A stretch of 64,000 bases of DNA from JAPORK01 sp026710285 (lineage in GTDB: Bacteria > Pseudomonadota > Gammaproteobacteria > Pseudomonadales > Endozoicomonadaceae). The stretch is taken from contig OZ241746.1 in NCBI GenBank assembly GCA_965201045.1, positions 3,782,001 to 3,846,000 of the forward strand, given 5' to 3'. Position 1 is the stretch's first letter. Every line of letters begins with the position of its first letter. The position numbers were made by a program, and so were the translations under genes. The notes beneath the pieces were generated by a model, which was given only the letters and a program-made list of their open reading frames with translations, was not told the origin of the DNA and ran no database searches. This document shows positions 27,590 to 36,715 of the stretch, piece by piece.

Positions 27590-28232
27590 TCAGTTCTCTT
27601 GTTTCCAGGGAGCTTGCTGAAGCGCTTCATGTCCTGGTGGGAAATCAATTAAATCAATCAGCCCTTTTTCCATGTTGATCTATAAAAAAATACCTTTTTC
27701 TGAATAGTTAACGGTTGGCTCATGATAACGTTTGTTTGCATCATCATCGGTTATCTCACCATCTGTAATTTTATGCCAACCCCTAATTTATCCTGTCTTT
27801 CGTAGACAATTCTGGTTCGTAATTTTTAACTGAATAATAAAAATCCTTGCTTTTAACCTATTGGTGCTGAAATAACCTCGTCTCCGGTCTGTCTCTTAAT
27901 CACATTTTTTATTTTTTTGAAACATTGTCAGTTACTGTCTTATATTTCCAGTTGCTTTTGGAGAGGAATTGTCTGGAGCTATCACTTGTTGTATTCCGTC
28001 ATAGTAATGAAGTTTTATCTTTTTTGTTTGTGGATGGATCTATCTTTTGTCTTCATTGGTCTCATGCAAGCTGTATTTTTGGGGGATTCCCAGCTGTGGT
28101 CAAAAGCGTTTTCGTCATCAAATTGTTCCATCACTACCGATACAAACTGATTATCAAGCCCATCTTTCGACTCTCCTCCAAAAGAGTTTGAGCTGATCAA
28201 TAACAAAAGAGCAAAAAAAGTGATTTTTTCAT
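27590..28232 (-). pseudogene. Decayed gene for a secreted protein
   Basis: Read on the minus strand from ATG 28232, the DNA encodes a typical Sec signal peptide. It begins MKKSLFLLF and continues, after one missing T in a T run, as LLLISSNSFGGESKDGL. Protein-like segments then follow in shifting frames: VVMEQFDDENAFDHSWESP, KLHYYDGIQQVIAPDNSSP, LRTRIVYERQDKLG, GWHKITDGEITDDDANKRY. After an in-frame TAG (27680-27682) comes MEKGLIDLIDFPPGHEALQQ, ending at TGA 27590-27592. At least three frameshifts and one stop break an original frame of about 210 codons. I do not recognise the family. The gap 28233-28501 beyond it holds nothing else. Confidence 0.7.
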
Positions 28233-28501
28233 GTTTTGGCTTATTCGGTTGAAATTGTTTTTCAATCGGGTCATTTTTTTTCTCAATTTAATGAATGTTG
28301 ATATTAACCATCGATCATCGTAACACAGATTTAACAAGCCTTTCAAGAGGAGTATAATTTTTTTAGCAGTAGTGCTGAGGGTTTGTTTATAGCTTTTTTA
28401 CAAAAAACAAATCTTCATGTTGTTTTTGGTATACATCAATGATACGCTATCTGCGCCGGATACAGCCACAAATAAATTTTATCGCCACTTAAAATACTAT
28501 C

Positions 28502-28540
28502 AAAAAAACCTGAACCCTCTTTTCCGGAGGCTTCAGGTTC
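28502..28540 (-). terminator. Intrinsic terminator of rplM-rpsI
   Basis: On the minus strand AACCTGAA and TTCAGGTT close a hairpin with an inner GCCTC/GAGGG pairing, directly followed by a run of seven T. It lies about 60 bases after the rpsI stop. Confidence 0.9.
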
Positions 28541-28598
28541 AATGACAATTTTTACTGTTATATAAATTACAGCAAATATATAAGTAAAAAAAATTGGA

Positions 28599-28991
28599 TT
28601 AACGTTTTGAGAATTGTGTTGCACGACGTGCTTTGTGCAAACCAACTTTTTTACGTTCAACCATACGTGCATCTCGTGTTACATAGCCAGCTTTACGTAA
28701 AACAGGACGTAATGATTCATCATTATCAATTAGTGCACGTGTGATGCCATGACGTATTGATCCTGCCTGACCAGAACTTCCGCCACCTTTTACTGTAACA
28801 GTAACGTCAACCTTATCAACCATCTCAACTAATTCTAAAGGCTGCATAACGACCATACGTGAAGTTTCCCGCCCAAAATATTCCTGGAGCGTTTTTCCGT
28901 TAATCGTTATTTTACCTGTACCCTGAGATATAAATACGCGCGAGGTTGAGGTCTTGCGGCGACCTGTACCATAATTATATTGTGTTGCCAT
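28599..28991 (-). CDS. rpsI: 30S ribosomal protein S9
   Basis: Ribosomal protein of the small subunit, 130 residues, full length. Family features: YGTGRRKTSTSRVFI at the N-terminus, GGGSSGQAGSIRHGITRALI in the middle, and the C-terminal KKVGLHKARRATQFSKR, whose basic tail reaches the P-site tRNA. It lies 14 bases after rplM in the universal rplM-rpsI operon and is followed by a clear terminator. Confidence 0.98.
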   Translation of the reverse strand: MATQYNYGTGRRKTSTSRVFISQGTGKITINGKTLQEYFGRETSRMVVMQPLELVEMVDKVDVTVTVKGGGSSGQAGSIRHGITRALIDNDESLRPVLRKAGYVTRDARMVERKKVGLHKARRATQFSKR

Positions 28992-29005
28992 TCAAGCTAC
29001 CTTCA

Positions 29006-29440
29006 TCAAATATCCAGTTTTTGTGGCTGTTGTGCAGCATGCGGATGTGTATTACCAGCATACACCTTTAATTTGCTCTGCATTGCTCTTCCCAGAGGAT
29101 TACGTGGCATCATACCTTTAACAGCCAGTTCAATTACCTTTTCAGGAGTACGATCAATCATTTTTTCAAAACTAACTGATTTCATACCACCAGGATACTG
29201 TGTATGACGATGATATATTTTATCAGATTTTTTCCGACCAGTTACATGCACCTTTTCTGCGTTGATTACAACGATATAATCACCTGTATCGCAGTGTACT
29301 GTATATTCTGGTTTATGTTTGCCCCTAAGACGACGGGCAATTTCAGTCGCCAGGCGACCTAACACTTTACCTTCAGCATCAATAACAAACCATTTGCGTT
29401 CGATGCTTCCGGCTTTTGCATTAAAAGTAGACATAGACAA
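29006..29440 (-). CDS. rplM: 50S ribosomal protein L13
   Basis: Large-subunit ribosomal protein, 144 residues, full length. It shows KWFVIDAEGKVLGRLATEIARRLRGKHKPEYTVHCDTGDYIVVINA and the conserved GMMPRNPLGRAM loop. First gene of the rplM-rpsI operon. A minus-strand TATAAT at 29570-29575 leaves a leader of about 125 bases, long enough for possible autoregulation by the encoded protein, though I see no defined RNA motif. Confidence 0.98.
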   Translation of the reverse strand: MSMSTFNAKAGSIERKWFVIDAEGKVLGRLATEIARRLRGKHKPEYTVHCDTGDYIVVINAEKVHVTGRKKSDKIYHRHTQYPGGMKSVSFEKMIDRTPEKVIELAVKGMMPRNPLGRAMQSKLKVYAGNTHPHAAQQPQKLDI

Positions 29441-29569
29441 TAAGCCTCAATGCTAACAAAAGCGAGTTAAATTAAGTTCCTCGCGGTTACTATTTCATGA
29501 GCCTGATATACATCTTTAGCTCAGAGTACCGCTGGCATTGGGCACTCACTAATGGGAAACGGTTGTTCT

Positions 29570-29575
29570 ATTATA
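29570..29575 (-). promoter_or_regulatory. Putative -10 element for rplM-rpsI
   Basis: TATAAT on the minus strand in GCTATAATAG, about 130 bases before the rplM ATG. No good -35 match is visible at 17 bases. This places the transcript start near 29563. Confidence 0.4.
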
Positions 29576-30148
29576 GCTATTTCACCAATAAAATAAACAT
29601 TTTTATTAATAACACTTCGGACAATTTTTGTAAGTTATTGATTTTAAAAAGATTTATTTCTTATTGATCGTAAAAAATGTCTTTAAAAATCAATGGTTTA
29701 CAATTTAACCTAGAGTAGATTTTTAAAAACTATCCGAAGTATTGTATTAATCAATATGATAATAAATTCAGGTATTCAGAAATATTGCAGCAAAGACAGG
29801 CTGTACCAGGTGATCATCACTTGATAATATGATCCGAAGATAAATAACAATGCAATGATGAAATTTATAGTAAATTAACAGAACTTCCCCGCTAATAACC
29901 TGAATATTTCCTAATTACAACCACAGTTTGGGAGGGTATTTAGTTGAAAGCTGAGTCACAATTGATATCAGTAAATACAGCAAGAAAGGCTTAAATCCGT
30001 GTTTATATTTTTGTGGTAAATAAAGAGAGTGTAGTGGTTATATTGAATGTGAGTTGATACAATAAATATCAATAACTTTATACATTACAATTAATTAAAA
30101 ACAGCTAAAAAATAACAAGTTAATAAGATTGTAGCAAAGTATTTAATC
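29576..30148. other. AT-rich spacer upstream of rplM
   Basis: About 570 bases with no convincing frame, repeat or RNA signature on either strand. Confidence 0.5.
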
Positions 30149-30403
30149 TTATTCTCCGGTCTTTCTGTAATCCAGATAGCTCATATTAGCACCTTCTTTT
30201 TCACTGATTTTCCTGACAGAATTTCTTGTTTTTCTTTTGATTTTACGCTTTTTGAGCTGTCTGTACGCAGGTAGTGAAATCACTACAAATGAAGGGGCAA
30301 AAAAACTTTTTTCTTCCTCCATATTATGTATAATCTGCTCAGGGCTGAGATTTAACCAAAATTGTTCAGGTTTGAGTAAAGGTCTAATATTGTCCATTTT
30401 CAT
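30149..30403 (-). CDS. Small hypothetical protein, basic C-terminal half
   Basis: 84 residues, not recognised. The case for a real gene is the strong AAGGAG six bases before the ATG at 30403, plus a non-random sequence. Residues 1-50 are acidic to neutral (KPEQFWLNLSPEQIIHNMEEE, then FFAPSFVVISLPAYRQL), and a very basic stretch follows (KKRKIKRKTRNSVRK). No signal peptide or transmembrane helix. It stands alone, divergent from the SopB-like gene. The basic patch might bind nucleic acid or act as a targeting signal; both are guesses. Confidence 0.6.
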   Translation of the reverse strand: MKMDNIRPLLKPEQFWLNLSPEQIIHNMEEEKSFFAPSFVVISLPAYRQLKKRKIKRKTRNSVRKISEKEGANMSYLDYRKTGE

Positions 30404-31181
30404 TAAACTCCTTAAAATATTAGCTGTATAAATAGCTATGTGTATTAGTTAGAGTGTTTATAGCTGAAAAAATTCACTCCTTGGTTAAAAATATTGTTGT
30501 TTTTGTTCATAACTATTTGATTTTTAATTTTTTTATTCTTGTATTTGGGTTATAACTGTTTCTTAAAAACAGAAACAGGATAAATATTTAAATAATTAAT
30601 TTGCGAAAATTTTCATTAATTTCAGCTCCACTTTATTTAAAGTTAATCATTGCTTACAGAAAAAACTCAATAACCTTTTACATAACGCGTTCTCACTTGA
30701 AACGAGTATTTAGTGACTTACCTGAATTATTTTTATTGTTTTGTTTGAATGGTAATCATAATTTCGCCAAACAAAATAGACTCAGTAATAGTGATTAGCA
30801 GAGTTGTAATTAATAAAAACGACAGATACAATAGAATGTAGGGTTGGCATTAAATATGAATATCTGTTTTTCAACTGATATTATCCGGTAGTATTTTTCA
30901 TGAAGTTAATGCACTGTACAACATGTTGTAATAAAATACATAATCTTATTAAAATTCTGTAACTTCCATGTTGTTTATCAAACCAAAAATTCCCGGATTA
31001 ACAGTTGACTATTTGTGTTAGTTTATTCAGATTTTCAGGCAATGAATTACTTTGCTTTAAAGTAAAAAATAGACTCAGCAGCTGTTAAATAGCCCTGCAC
31101 TATTTAAAAGTGCTTCAGTTTTTTTAATGTGTAAAATCCGATCAGTATATTGATTTTTTATCAATCAAGTGAGGTGACACC
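30404..31181. other. AT-rich spacer upstream of the SopB-like gene
   Basis: About 780 bases. A 65-codon plus-strand frame at 30601 starts with TTG, has no ribosome binding site and is left out. A small hairpin, CTGTTTCT/AGAAACAG, sits at 30557-30578. The promoter of the SopB-like gene should lie in its last part, but no hexamers stand out. Confidence 0.4.
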
Positions 31182-33086
31182 ATGAAGAAAGTCGGCGATA
31201 AAGGGGATGCACAGAGCGAAATCTTTTCAGATTCTGCAACAAAAAAAGACAAGGCAGCAGAAGACTTTTTAATAGAACATGCTAAAACAGATGGAAGCAA
31301 ATTACTGCAGGGAGGTAAAAGTGCATTAACAGATTTATATGTGAATACGAAGGGAGACGAAAAAATAAAATCTGATTTAGGTGAGTTTTTAGTTTTACAA
31401 CAATATGCTCCAAATACCCAGGGTGAACAGAAACAACTTAAAAAACTTTACCTTGAAAGTGTCAGCGAAACGCTGTATCAAGAAATGGTTGGGCTTGAAA
31501 ATGAAGCAAAAACTACAAAGATGGAAAGTGGTGGTGAGTTAAGCAAGAAAAAAACAGCGCTTTATGATACACTCGGGGAGACACAGGATAAGTTGGGAGA
31601 TATCATACCTGAACTAGAACAACAGGATGAAAACGACGATCAACTAATATCTGCAAAAGATAAAAAAAAATTTACAAAATTTAAAAAGGAAATGTTGAAT
31701 TTCATAGCCAGGATCACCGGCATATCAAAGAAGATACTTAAAAAAAGTATAGAAGCGAACATGGTAGACAAACTTAATAAATCCAGATGGGATGTAATAA
31801 ATACAGATATTGTTGCAGATGATAAAAATTACACCTCAACTCAAATTCCTGCTTCAAAAATGCAATGCAATCTTGATAACGATGTGAAACCCATTTTTAC
31901 AGATTACGGGCGAGGCGGTATTAGTTCCTTAGACACAAAAAATACTGATCATGCAACAAATTTATGGAGTTCTAAGCTGGTACACAAAGGTAAAGAATTA
32001 TTTTCTGCTCTTCGTTTTGGCGTTTGCTGTCCTTATGGCATAAAAAATCCACAAAAGTTACAGGACGGTGCACAAAACAAAGCGAAGGAAGTTCTGGTTG
32101 CTTCCCTGGCACAGAACGAACTTATTCAACAGGCTGTTAATGCAGGTAACAATGACGGTACTCCACCAACATTAGAAATTTGCTCAATTTCTCTTTTGAC
32201 AACGGGGCTTGGTTCAGGGAAAGAGAGAAAGATGCAGAAGACACAAAATGAAGCATTTAAATATTTTGAAGGGAAACAACCTGTTGAAATCACTATAACA
32301 GATCCTGATGGAAAACCACAGAAGGTAAAATTTTACTTAAAAGCAAATTTAATGAATTTACCGGTAAATTTTGGAGGGGTTGGATTTGCATCCAGGTTTA
32401 CCAGTGGTAAGAAAGCACAATTAAAACAAAACACGCCGGTGATGGAGCATTTTTTTGGGAAAAAGGACAACAATACGACGGCGACGACTGGCGTTGTAGA
32501 CAAGTATCAGGATAAAATTTATGAGGAGCTAAAGGAAAAAACGCAACGTATGGTCAATTATGCTCAATCAATAGAAAACTCATCTCCCGAAGAACAAAAG
32601 GATATTTCTGAAAAAATGACGCAGCTGCACTATGAGATTGTAAAACTTGAGAAAAAAGATCGGTTAATCGATATATTATCAAAACAGTGTCATGATATTT
32701 TTTATTCAGGCACTCATTATAAAGACAATGATGTTTACAAATTAACTTCAAGAATGTCACTCCTTGCCCATCAAATAGGTATGGTTTCGATGTATAATTG
32801 CAAAAGCGGTAAAGATCGTACCGGCATGCAAGATGCAGAAACAAAGTTTCTTGCCATGCACTTTGACGAGTACGAATCCATTCCTGAACCGGGTAAAAAA
32901 TTAACACCAGAGCAAAAAAAATTATTTGCACAAGCAGTTTTACATACAGGGAATTTAGAGGTTCAGAGCAAAAATGTAGGGGCTCGTGGTTATAAAACTG
33001 AACATGTAAAATCAATTGATGAACGTATTAGCGATCCTAAGATACGCAGTATGATGAGAGGGCTTTCTACTTTTGTAAAAGGATGA
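31182..33086 (+). CDS. SopB/IpgD-family inositol phosphate phosphatase, probable type III effector
   Basis: 634 residues, GAGGTGACACC before the ATG. The decisive motif is NCKSGKDRTGMQDAETKF with the CX5R catalytic loop (C540 to R546), identical in style to Salmonella SopB/SigD and Shigella IpgD. Also matching are PVNFGG (compare the NFGVNE region of SopB) and HTGNLEVQSKNVGARGYK after the loop. The N-terminal 180 residues are Lys/Glu-rich and lack a Sec signal, as expected for a type III secreted protein. Known members dephosphorylate host PI(4,5)P2 and inositol phosphates after injection. No secretion genes or chaperone are adjacent. Family assignment is firm; delivery into a host is inference. 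Confidence 0.88.
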   Translation: MKKVGDKGDAQSEIFSDSATKKDKAAEDFLIEHAKTDGSKLLQGGKSALTDLYVNTKGDEKIKSDLGEFLVLQQYAPNTQGEQKQLKKLYLESVSETLYQEMVGLENEAKTTKMESGGELSKKKTALYDTLGETQDKLGDIIPELEQQDENDDQLISAKDKKKFTKFKKEMLNFIARITGISKKILKKSIEANMVDKLNKSRWDVINTDIVADDKNYTSTQIPASKMQCNLDNDVKPIFTDYGRGGISSLDTKNTDHATNLWSSKLVHKGKELFSALRFGVCCPYGIKNPQKLQDGAQNKAKEVLVASLAQNELIQQAVNAGNNDGTPPTLEICSISLLTTGLGSGKERKMQKTQNEAFKYFEGKQPVEITITDPDGKPQKVKFYLKANLMNLPVNFGGVGFASRFTSGKKAQLKQNTPVMEHFFGKKDNNTTATTGVVDKYQDKIYEELKEKTQRMVNYAQSIENSSPEEQKDISEKMTQLHYEIVKLEKKDRLIDILSKQCHDIFYSGTHYKDNDVYKLTSRMSLLAHQIGMVSMYNCKSGKDRTGMQDAETKFLAMHFDEYESIPEPGKKLTPEQKKLFAQAVLHTGNLEVQSKNVGARGYKTEHVKSIDERISDPKIRSMMRGLSTFVKG

Positions 33087-33599
33087 GTACACTTTATTTT
33101 ATTGCAGGGTTAAAATTATTTTTAGCCTGTTCGGTGTTGAAAACAAAAGCGAGCGCTGTAAATCCTGATATTTAGGTGTTATGATTTTTGCGGCACAGTC
33201 AGAGATTGAGTATCTTACATTGTTACAGTAATTACCTGTTATAAAACTGCCAATTCCAGCAGAAAAAGTATTTTTTAATCGTTATAATCTACTCATCTTT
33301 ACCTTTCACCTCTTAAAACAGAGGACTCCTGACGCAGTTAAAACTACTTTTTTAGTCTGTGTAGTTTAAATTTTAATATGTAGATTTGCATTTTATTAAA
33401 ATCTAACAGACAATACAAAAAGACTTGCTTAAAAATTATTTTTCTGTTAACTAATAATAAATTCTATTTTTATTACAAGACAAAGATTAACATAATAAAT
33501 AAAATAAAACGTTAAGCAAGAAGCAATTATATACACGAATCTGACTGCATTATCGTGATATAAGTTAACAATAAAAAACTCAGGTGGAGCAGCTACACA
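33087..33599. other. Intergenic region between the SopB-like gene and the porin
   Basis: About 510 bases. A 30-codon frame (33083-33175, beginning MSTLYFIAGLKLFLACSV) overlaps the SopB-like stop as ATGA; it is short and lacks a ribosome binding site at proper spacing, so it is not called. A TATAAT occurs near 33284. Nothing else is seen. Confidence 0.35.
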
Positions 33600-35069
33600 A
33601 TGGTATTGTTTAGAAAAAAATTGCTGGGAAGCGCAATCGTTATGGCAATGGCAGGAGGGGTATTACCAGCTATAGCGGATGACATGGAAAGCACTCATGA
33701 TATGTCTGCAATGCAAAATATGATGAGTAATAGCTTTTTTTCTGATGGCAAAGTAACGTTGGGTTTCAAAAATTATTACCGAAACACAACAGAAAAAAAC
33801 GATAAAAAAGATCCAGATCCAGATCCAGATCAAGATTTGATATTTAATAATAAAGATCAGCATGCCTGGACTCAGGCCTTCATGGCAGATGCAAAGTCTG
33901 GATGGTTTATGAACTGGGTAGGCGCAGACCTCTCTTTTTATTACAACCAAAAACTGGATAATTCTTATCTGCAGAAAAATAAAGACAACACAAAAGCTAA
34001 AAAGAATGCAGCCAAAAGAATTGCTGAATTATTGCCAGTTGACCGTAAAAATAAAGCAAACAGCTATGGTAAAGTTGGATATAGTGTCAGAGTCAACCTA
34101 ATGGACTGCGGTGTTTTAAAGTATGGACGTATGATGTATGATACACCGCTCTTTTCTAGTGTAGATGAATATGCGACACCGAGTCTTGATGAAGGTTTTT
34201 ACGGTGATGTGAACTGGAAAGGTCTTAAAGTGTATGCAGGACATGTAACCAAACATAATATACCAGCAACTTCTGGTTTTTTAAAATTAGCTGTCGAAGA
34301 AAATGGAAAATTAAAAAACCGTTCTTTACAGCTTTATGGTGCAGAATACACAGTAGATCAGTTAGCCGGTGATGATAAGCTGACATTGCGTACACAACAA
34401 ACATATCAGCGTGATTTTGAGAAAAACAGCTATATTGATGCCGCTTATAAATTACCTTCAATGAACATGAGTATGGGTGAATTTACCGTTGCTGCACAAT
34501 TTGGTAATTCCAAAGAAGTTGGTATCAATAAGGATGCCACTAAGTCAGGACAGACACCACTTAAAACCTCTCTGGACTGGGGTGGTGCCAAAGTTATGTG
34601 GCAAATGGATAAAGTGAGTGCCGGACTAAGCTATACAAACATAAGTGGTAAAGCAGATCAATACGACTCTGAAGCTAGTGCTACTATGTATGTTTCCAAA
34701 GGTCTCAAATTGGCATATATAAGTAATGATTTTATTGGTTATACGGCCGGTACAGTAAATGATTTCTCTAAACCCGGAACACATTCTGCCCGTGTTGGTG
34801 TAGGATATGATTGTTCTAATTTTGTCCAGGGGCTTGCAGTAAAGGCAGGCTACACATTTGGTTCTGTTGATTATAAAAATGAAAAAAATCACAGAGCTTC
34901 AGAAATGGACTTTAGTGTGCACTACGATCTTCCTTTTGTAAAAAATCTGTCTGCCGTACTTAAGCATGGTCATTACAAAGAAAGATATCATGTTGATAGT
35001 GACAAAACAAAAGCGAACAAGCGTAATAAAGACACTCGTATTATGCTAAACTACACCATGCCACTTTAA
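33600..35069 (+). CDS. OprD-family outer membrane porin
   Basis: 489-residue outer membrane channel, probably for small organic or amino acid-like substrates, as in the OprD/OpdX family. It has a signal peptide (MVLFRKKLLGSAIVMAMAGGVLPAIA) and the OprD-type start of the barrel, FFSDGKVTLGFKNYYRN, followed by HAWTQAFMADAKSGWF. The last strand is LNYTMPL, typical of the family. GGTGGAG precedes the start. A short in-frame GATCCA repeat at 33810-33827 encodes an Asp-Pro run in an early loop. A good terminator follows. The nearby astA and argD/astC genes might hint at arginine or basic amino acid uptake, but that is speculation. Confidence 0.88.
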   Translation: MVLFRKKLLGSAIVMAMAGGVLPAIADDMESTHDMSAMQNMMSNSFFSDGKVTLGFKNYYRNTTEKNDKKDPDPDPDQDLIFNNKDQHAWTQAFMADAKSGWFMNWVGADLSFYYNQKLDNSYLQKNKDNTKAKKNAAKRIAELLPVDRKNKANSYGKVGYSVRVNLMDCGVLKYGRMMYDTPLFSSVDEYATPSLDEGFYGDVNWKGLKVYAGHVTKHNIPATSGFLKLAVEENGKLKNRSLQLYGAEYTVDQLAGDDKLTLRTQQTYQRDFEKNSYIDAAYKLPSMNMSMGEFTVAAQFGNSKEVGINKDATKSGQTPLKTSLDWGGAKVMWQMDKVSAGLSYTNISGKADQYDSEASATMYVSKGLKLAYISNDFIGYTAGTVNDFSKPGTHSARVGVGYDCSNFVQGLAVKAGYTFGSVDYKNEKNHRASEMDFSVHYDLPFVKNLSAVLKHGHYKERYHVDSDKTKANKRNKDTRIMLNYTMPL

Positions 35070-35094
35070 GATTTTTAAAAAAATAAAATCTATA

Positions 35095-35121
35095 AAAACC
35101 GCTGTTACAGGCGGTTTTTTT
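35095..35121 (+). terminator. Intrinsic terminator of the porin gene
   Basis: AACCGC (35097-35102) pairs with GCGGTT (35111-35116), followed by seven T. It lies about 27 bases after the porin stop. Confidence 0.88.
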
Positions 35122-35339
35122 ATGGGTAACCTGTCAGCATCTGATATTACCGTAATAAACAGATTAACAATATGGATGCTGCCCTATTTTTTATTTTTAA
35201 CAGGCACAACCAAGTAAACACCAGACATCTGTTTGTATTTTAATTATTAATGAATCATCACGTTGTTGTTGCTGCATCAGTACAGGTGTAATAAGATCTC
35301 ACATGTAGCTAAAAACTGTCTAACGCCACAGTGCTGTTG

Positions 35340-36446
35340 TTAAGTGGTGAACTGCCTTATTAATTTATTAACGATAGCCGTATTATTGTTTGGTTTTTCA
35401 CAGATTTCTCCTGCATGAACAGGTACCATAGAGACATAGTCACCTTCTGTAATATTTAGAGCATCAGCCTGTTCTTTAGTAAGCATAACTCTTTTTGCTT
35501 CTTGAGAAGCATAAGCTCTTCCCATAATACAACGATAGTCTTCAAATAATTTGTTACTGATTAGCCATTGTTGTGATGTACATAATGGGAATTGTAAAGG
35601 TTTTTTAGTAATGCTCACACAAGCTGAGAAGCTGTGTTGTACTGCCCGGATATCCTCTACATAAGCCTCTAAAACAGGACCCGCATCAAAAGGAGCAACA
35701 TAGTTACGGTATTTAAAACCCTCATTGTATAATATTTTTATTGCCGGCAGCGTTTCCTGGTGAGTTAGCCCAATGACTCTTTGTGCATTTTCCGGTAGCA
35801 TGTTCATGTAAATAGTATGTCTTGGCATGAGCTCAATAATAAAAGAGCGATTATTGCTTAATGCCTGATCAGCCTCAATAAAATCTACACCCATAAATTT
35901 ACGCCCCAACGCTTCCCAAAAAGGTGTCTCACCCTGTTCATCAGTGACTCCGCGCATTTCAGCAATAATACGGTCATTAAACAGATAAGGATGTGCAGCT
36001 AAAAATAAAAAGCGTGATTTAGAAAGCAGATGACCTATTCCATTCAAAGAGCGATACTCTGGTAACAAAAAGAGCATACATAATTCTGAACAACCGGTGT
36101 AATCATTACAGAGTGTAAGCGTTTGTACTTTATGAAAAATATTAAACCGCTGTGAAGCATGGACAACCGTATTAAGACGAAAATTATACCAGGGTTCATC
36201 CAACCCTAAACCAGAGATAATGGCGCTTACACCTGCTAGTTGTCGGGTTTTTATATCTTCCAGACAAAAAATATACAGCCTGTCTTCTTTTCTTATTTTT
36301 TTTGCAAATGAATTGAGGGTTTTGTTCAGTCTTTTGCTTACGCTTTCTTTGCAAGGTTGTAATGATGAAAAACCGGGACCTGTTTGATTAGCTATATGCC
36401 ATAGTGCTTTCCAGTCTCCTTCTTTGACAGGACGGATAACAAACAT
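35340..36446 (-). CDS. astA: Arginine N-succinyltransferase (AstA/AruF type)
   Basis: First enzyme of the arginine succinyltransferase (AST) pathway: succinyl-CoA plus arginine gives N2-succinylarginine. The 368-residue protein has FVIRPVKEGDWKALWHIANQTGPGFSSL, FRLNTVVHASQRF, ELCMLFLLPEYR and GVTDEQGETPFWEALGRKFMGVDFIEAD, all strongly family-specific. It lies downstream of argD/astC on the same strand, the aruC-aruF order of Pseudomonas. The aruG, astB, astD and astE genes are not in this window; the next gene is the oppositely oriented porin. Confidence 0.92.
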   Translation of the reverse strand: MFVIRPVKEGDWKALWHIANQTGPGFSSLQPCKESVSKRLNKTLNSFAKKIRKEDRLYIFCLEDIKTRQLAGVSAIISGLGLDEPWYNFRLNTVVHASQRFNIFHKVQTLTLCNDYTGCSELCMLFLLPEYRSLNGIGHLLSKSRFLFLAAHPYLFNDRIIAEMRGVTDEQGETPFWEALGRKFMGVDFIEADQALSNNRSFIIELMPRHTIYMNMLPENAQRVIGLTHQETLPAIKILYNEGFKYRNYVAPFDAGPVLEAYVEDIRAVQHSFSACVSITKKPLQFPLCTSQQWLISNKLFEDYRCIMGRAYASQEAKRVMLTKEQADALNITEGDYVSMVPVHAGEICEKPNNNTAIVNKLIRQFTT

Positions 36447-36651
36447 AATTAATACTCCATATCTATTATTTCGTGATCGGTTGGTTATGAAAAATAATAT
36501 TTTTATAGGTTAGTATGAGATAAGTTTATTATCTGATTATTTTAACTGACTTCAGTACTTTTTTATTAACTTGTTGTTACAGCCGCATAATCGCAGTTAT
36601 ACCCACAAGGACACTACGCTGTATTTATAACTTTAAGTTCCTGTTTTTACA

Positions 36652-36709
36652 AAAAAACCAAAGCAGATACTGATCAGGTTACTAATCAGTAAACGACCGG
36701 CAGTATCTG
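36652..36709 (-). terminator. Probable terminator after argD/astC
   Basis: On the minus strand CAGATACTG (36701-36709) and CAGTATCTG (36664-36672) form a perfect nine-base stem around a loop that contains a second small stem, followed by CTTTGGTTTTTTT. This would separate argD/astC from astA transcriptionally. Confidence 0.7.
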
Positions 36710-36715
36710 AATTTT

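Noticed and set aside
30601..30798. 65-codon TTG-started frame
   Set aside because: No ribosome binding site; likely chance.
33083..33175. 30-codon hydrophobic frame overlapping the SopB-like stop as ATGA
   Set aside because: The overlap is suggestive, but the frame is very short and the only purine-rich stretch is too close to the ATG.
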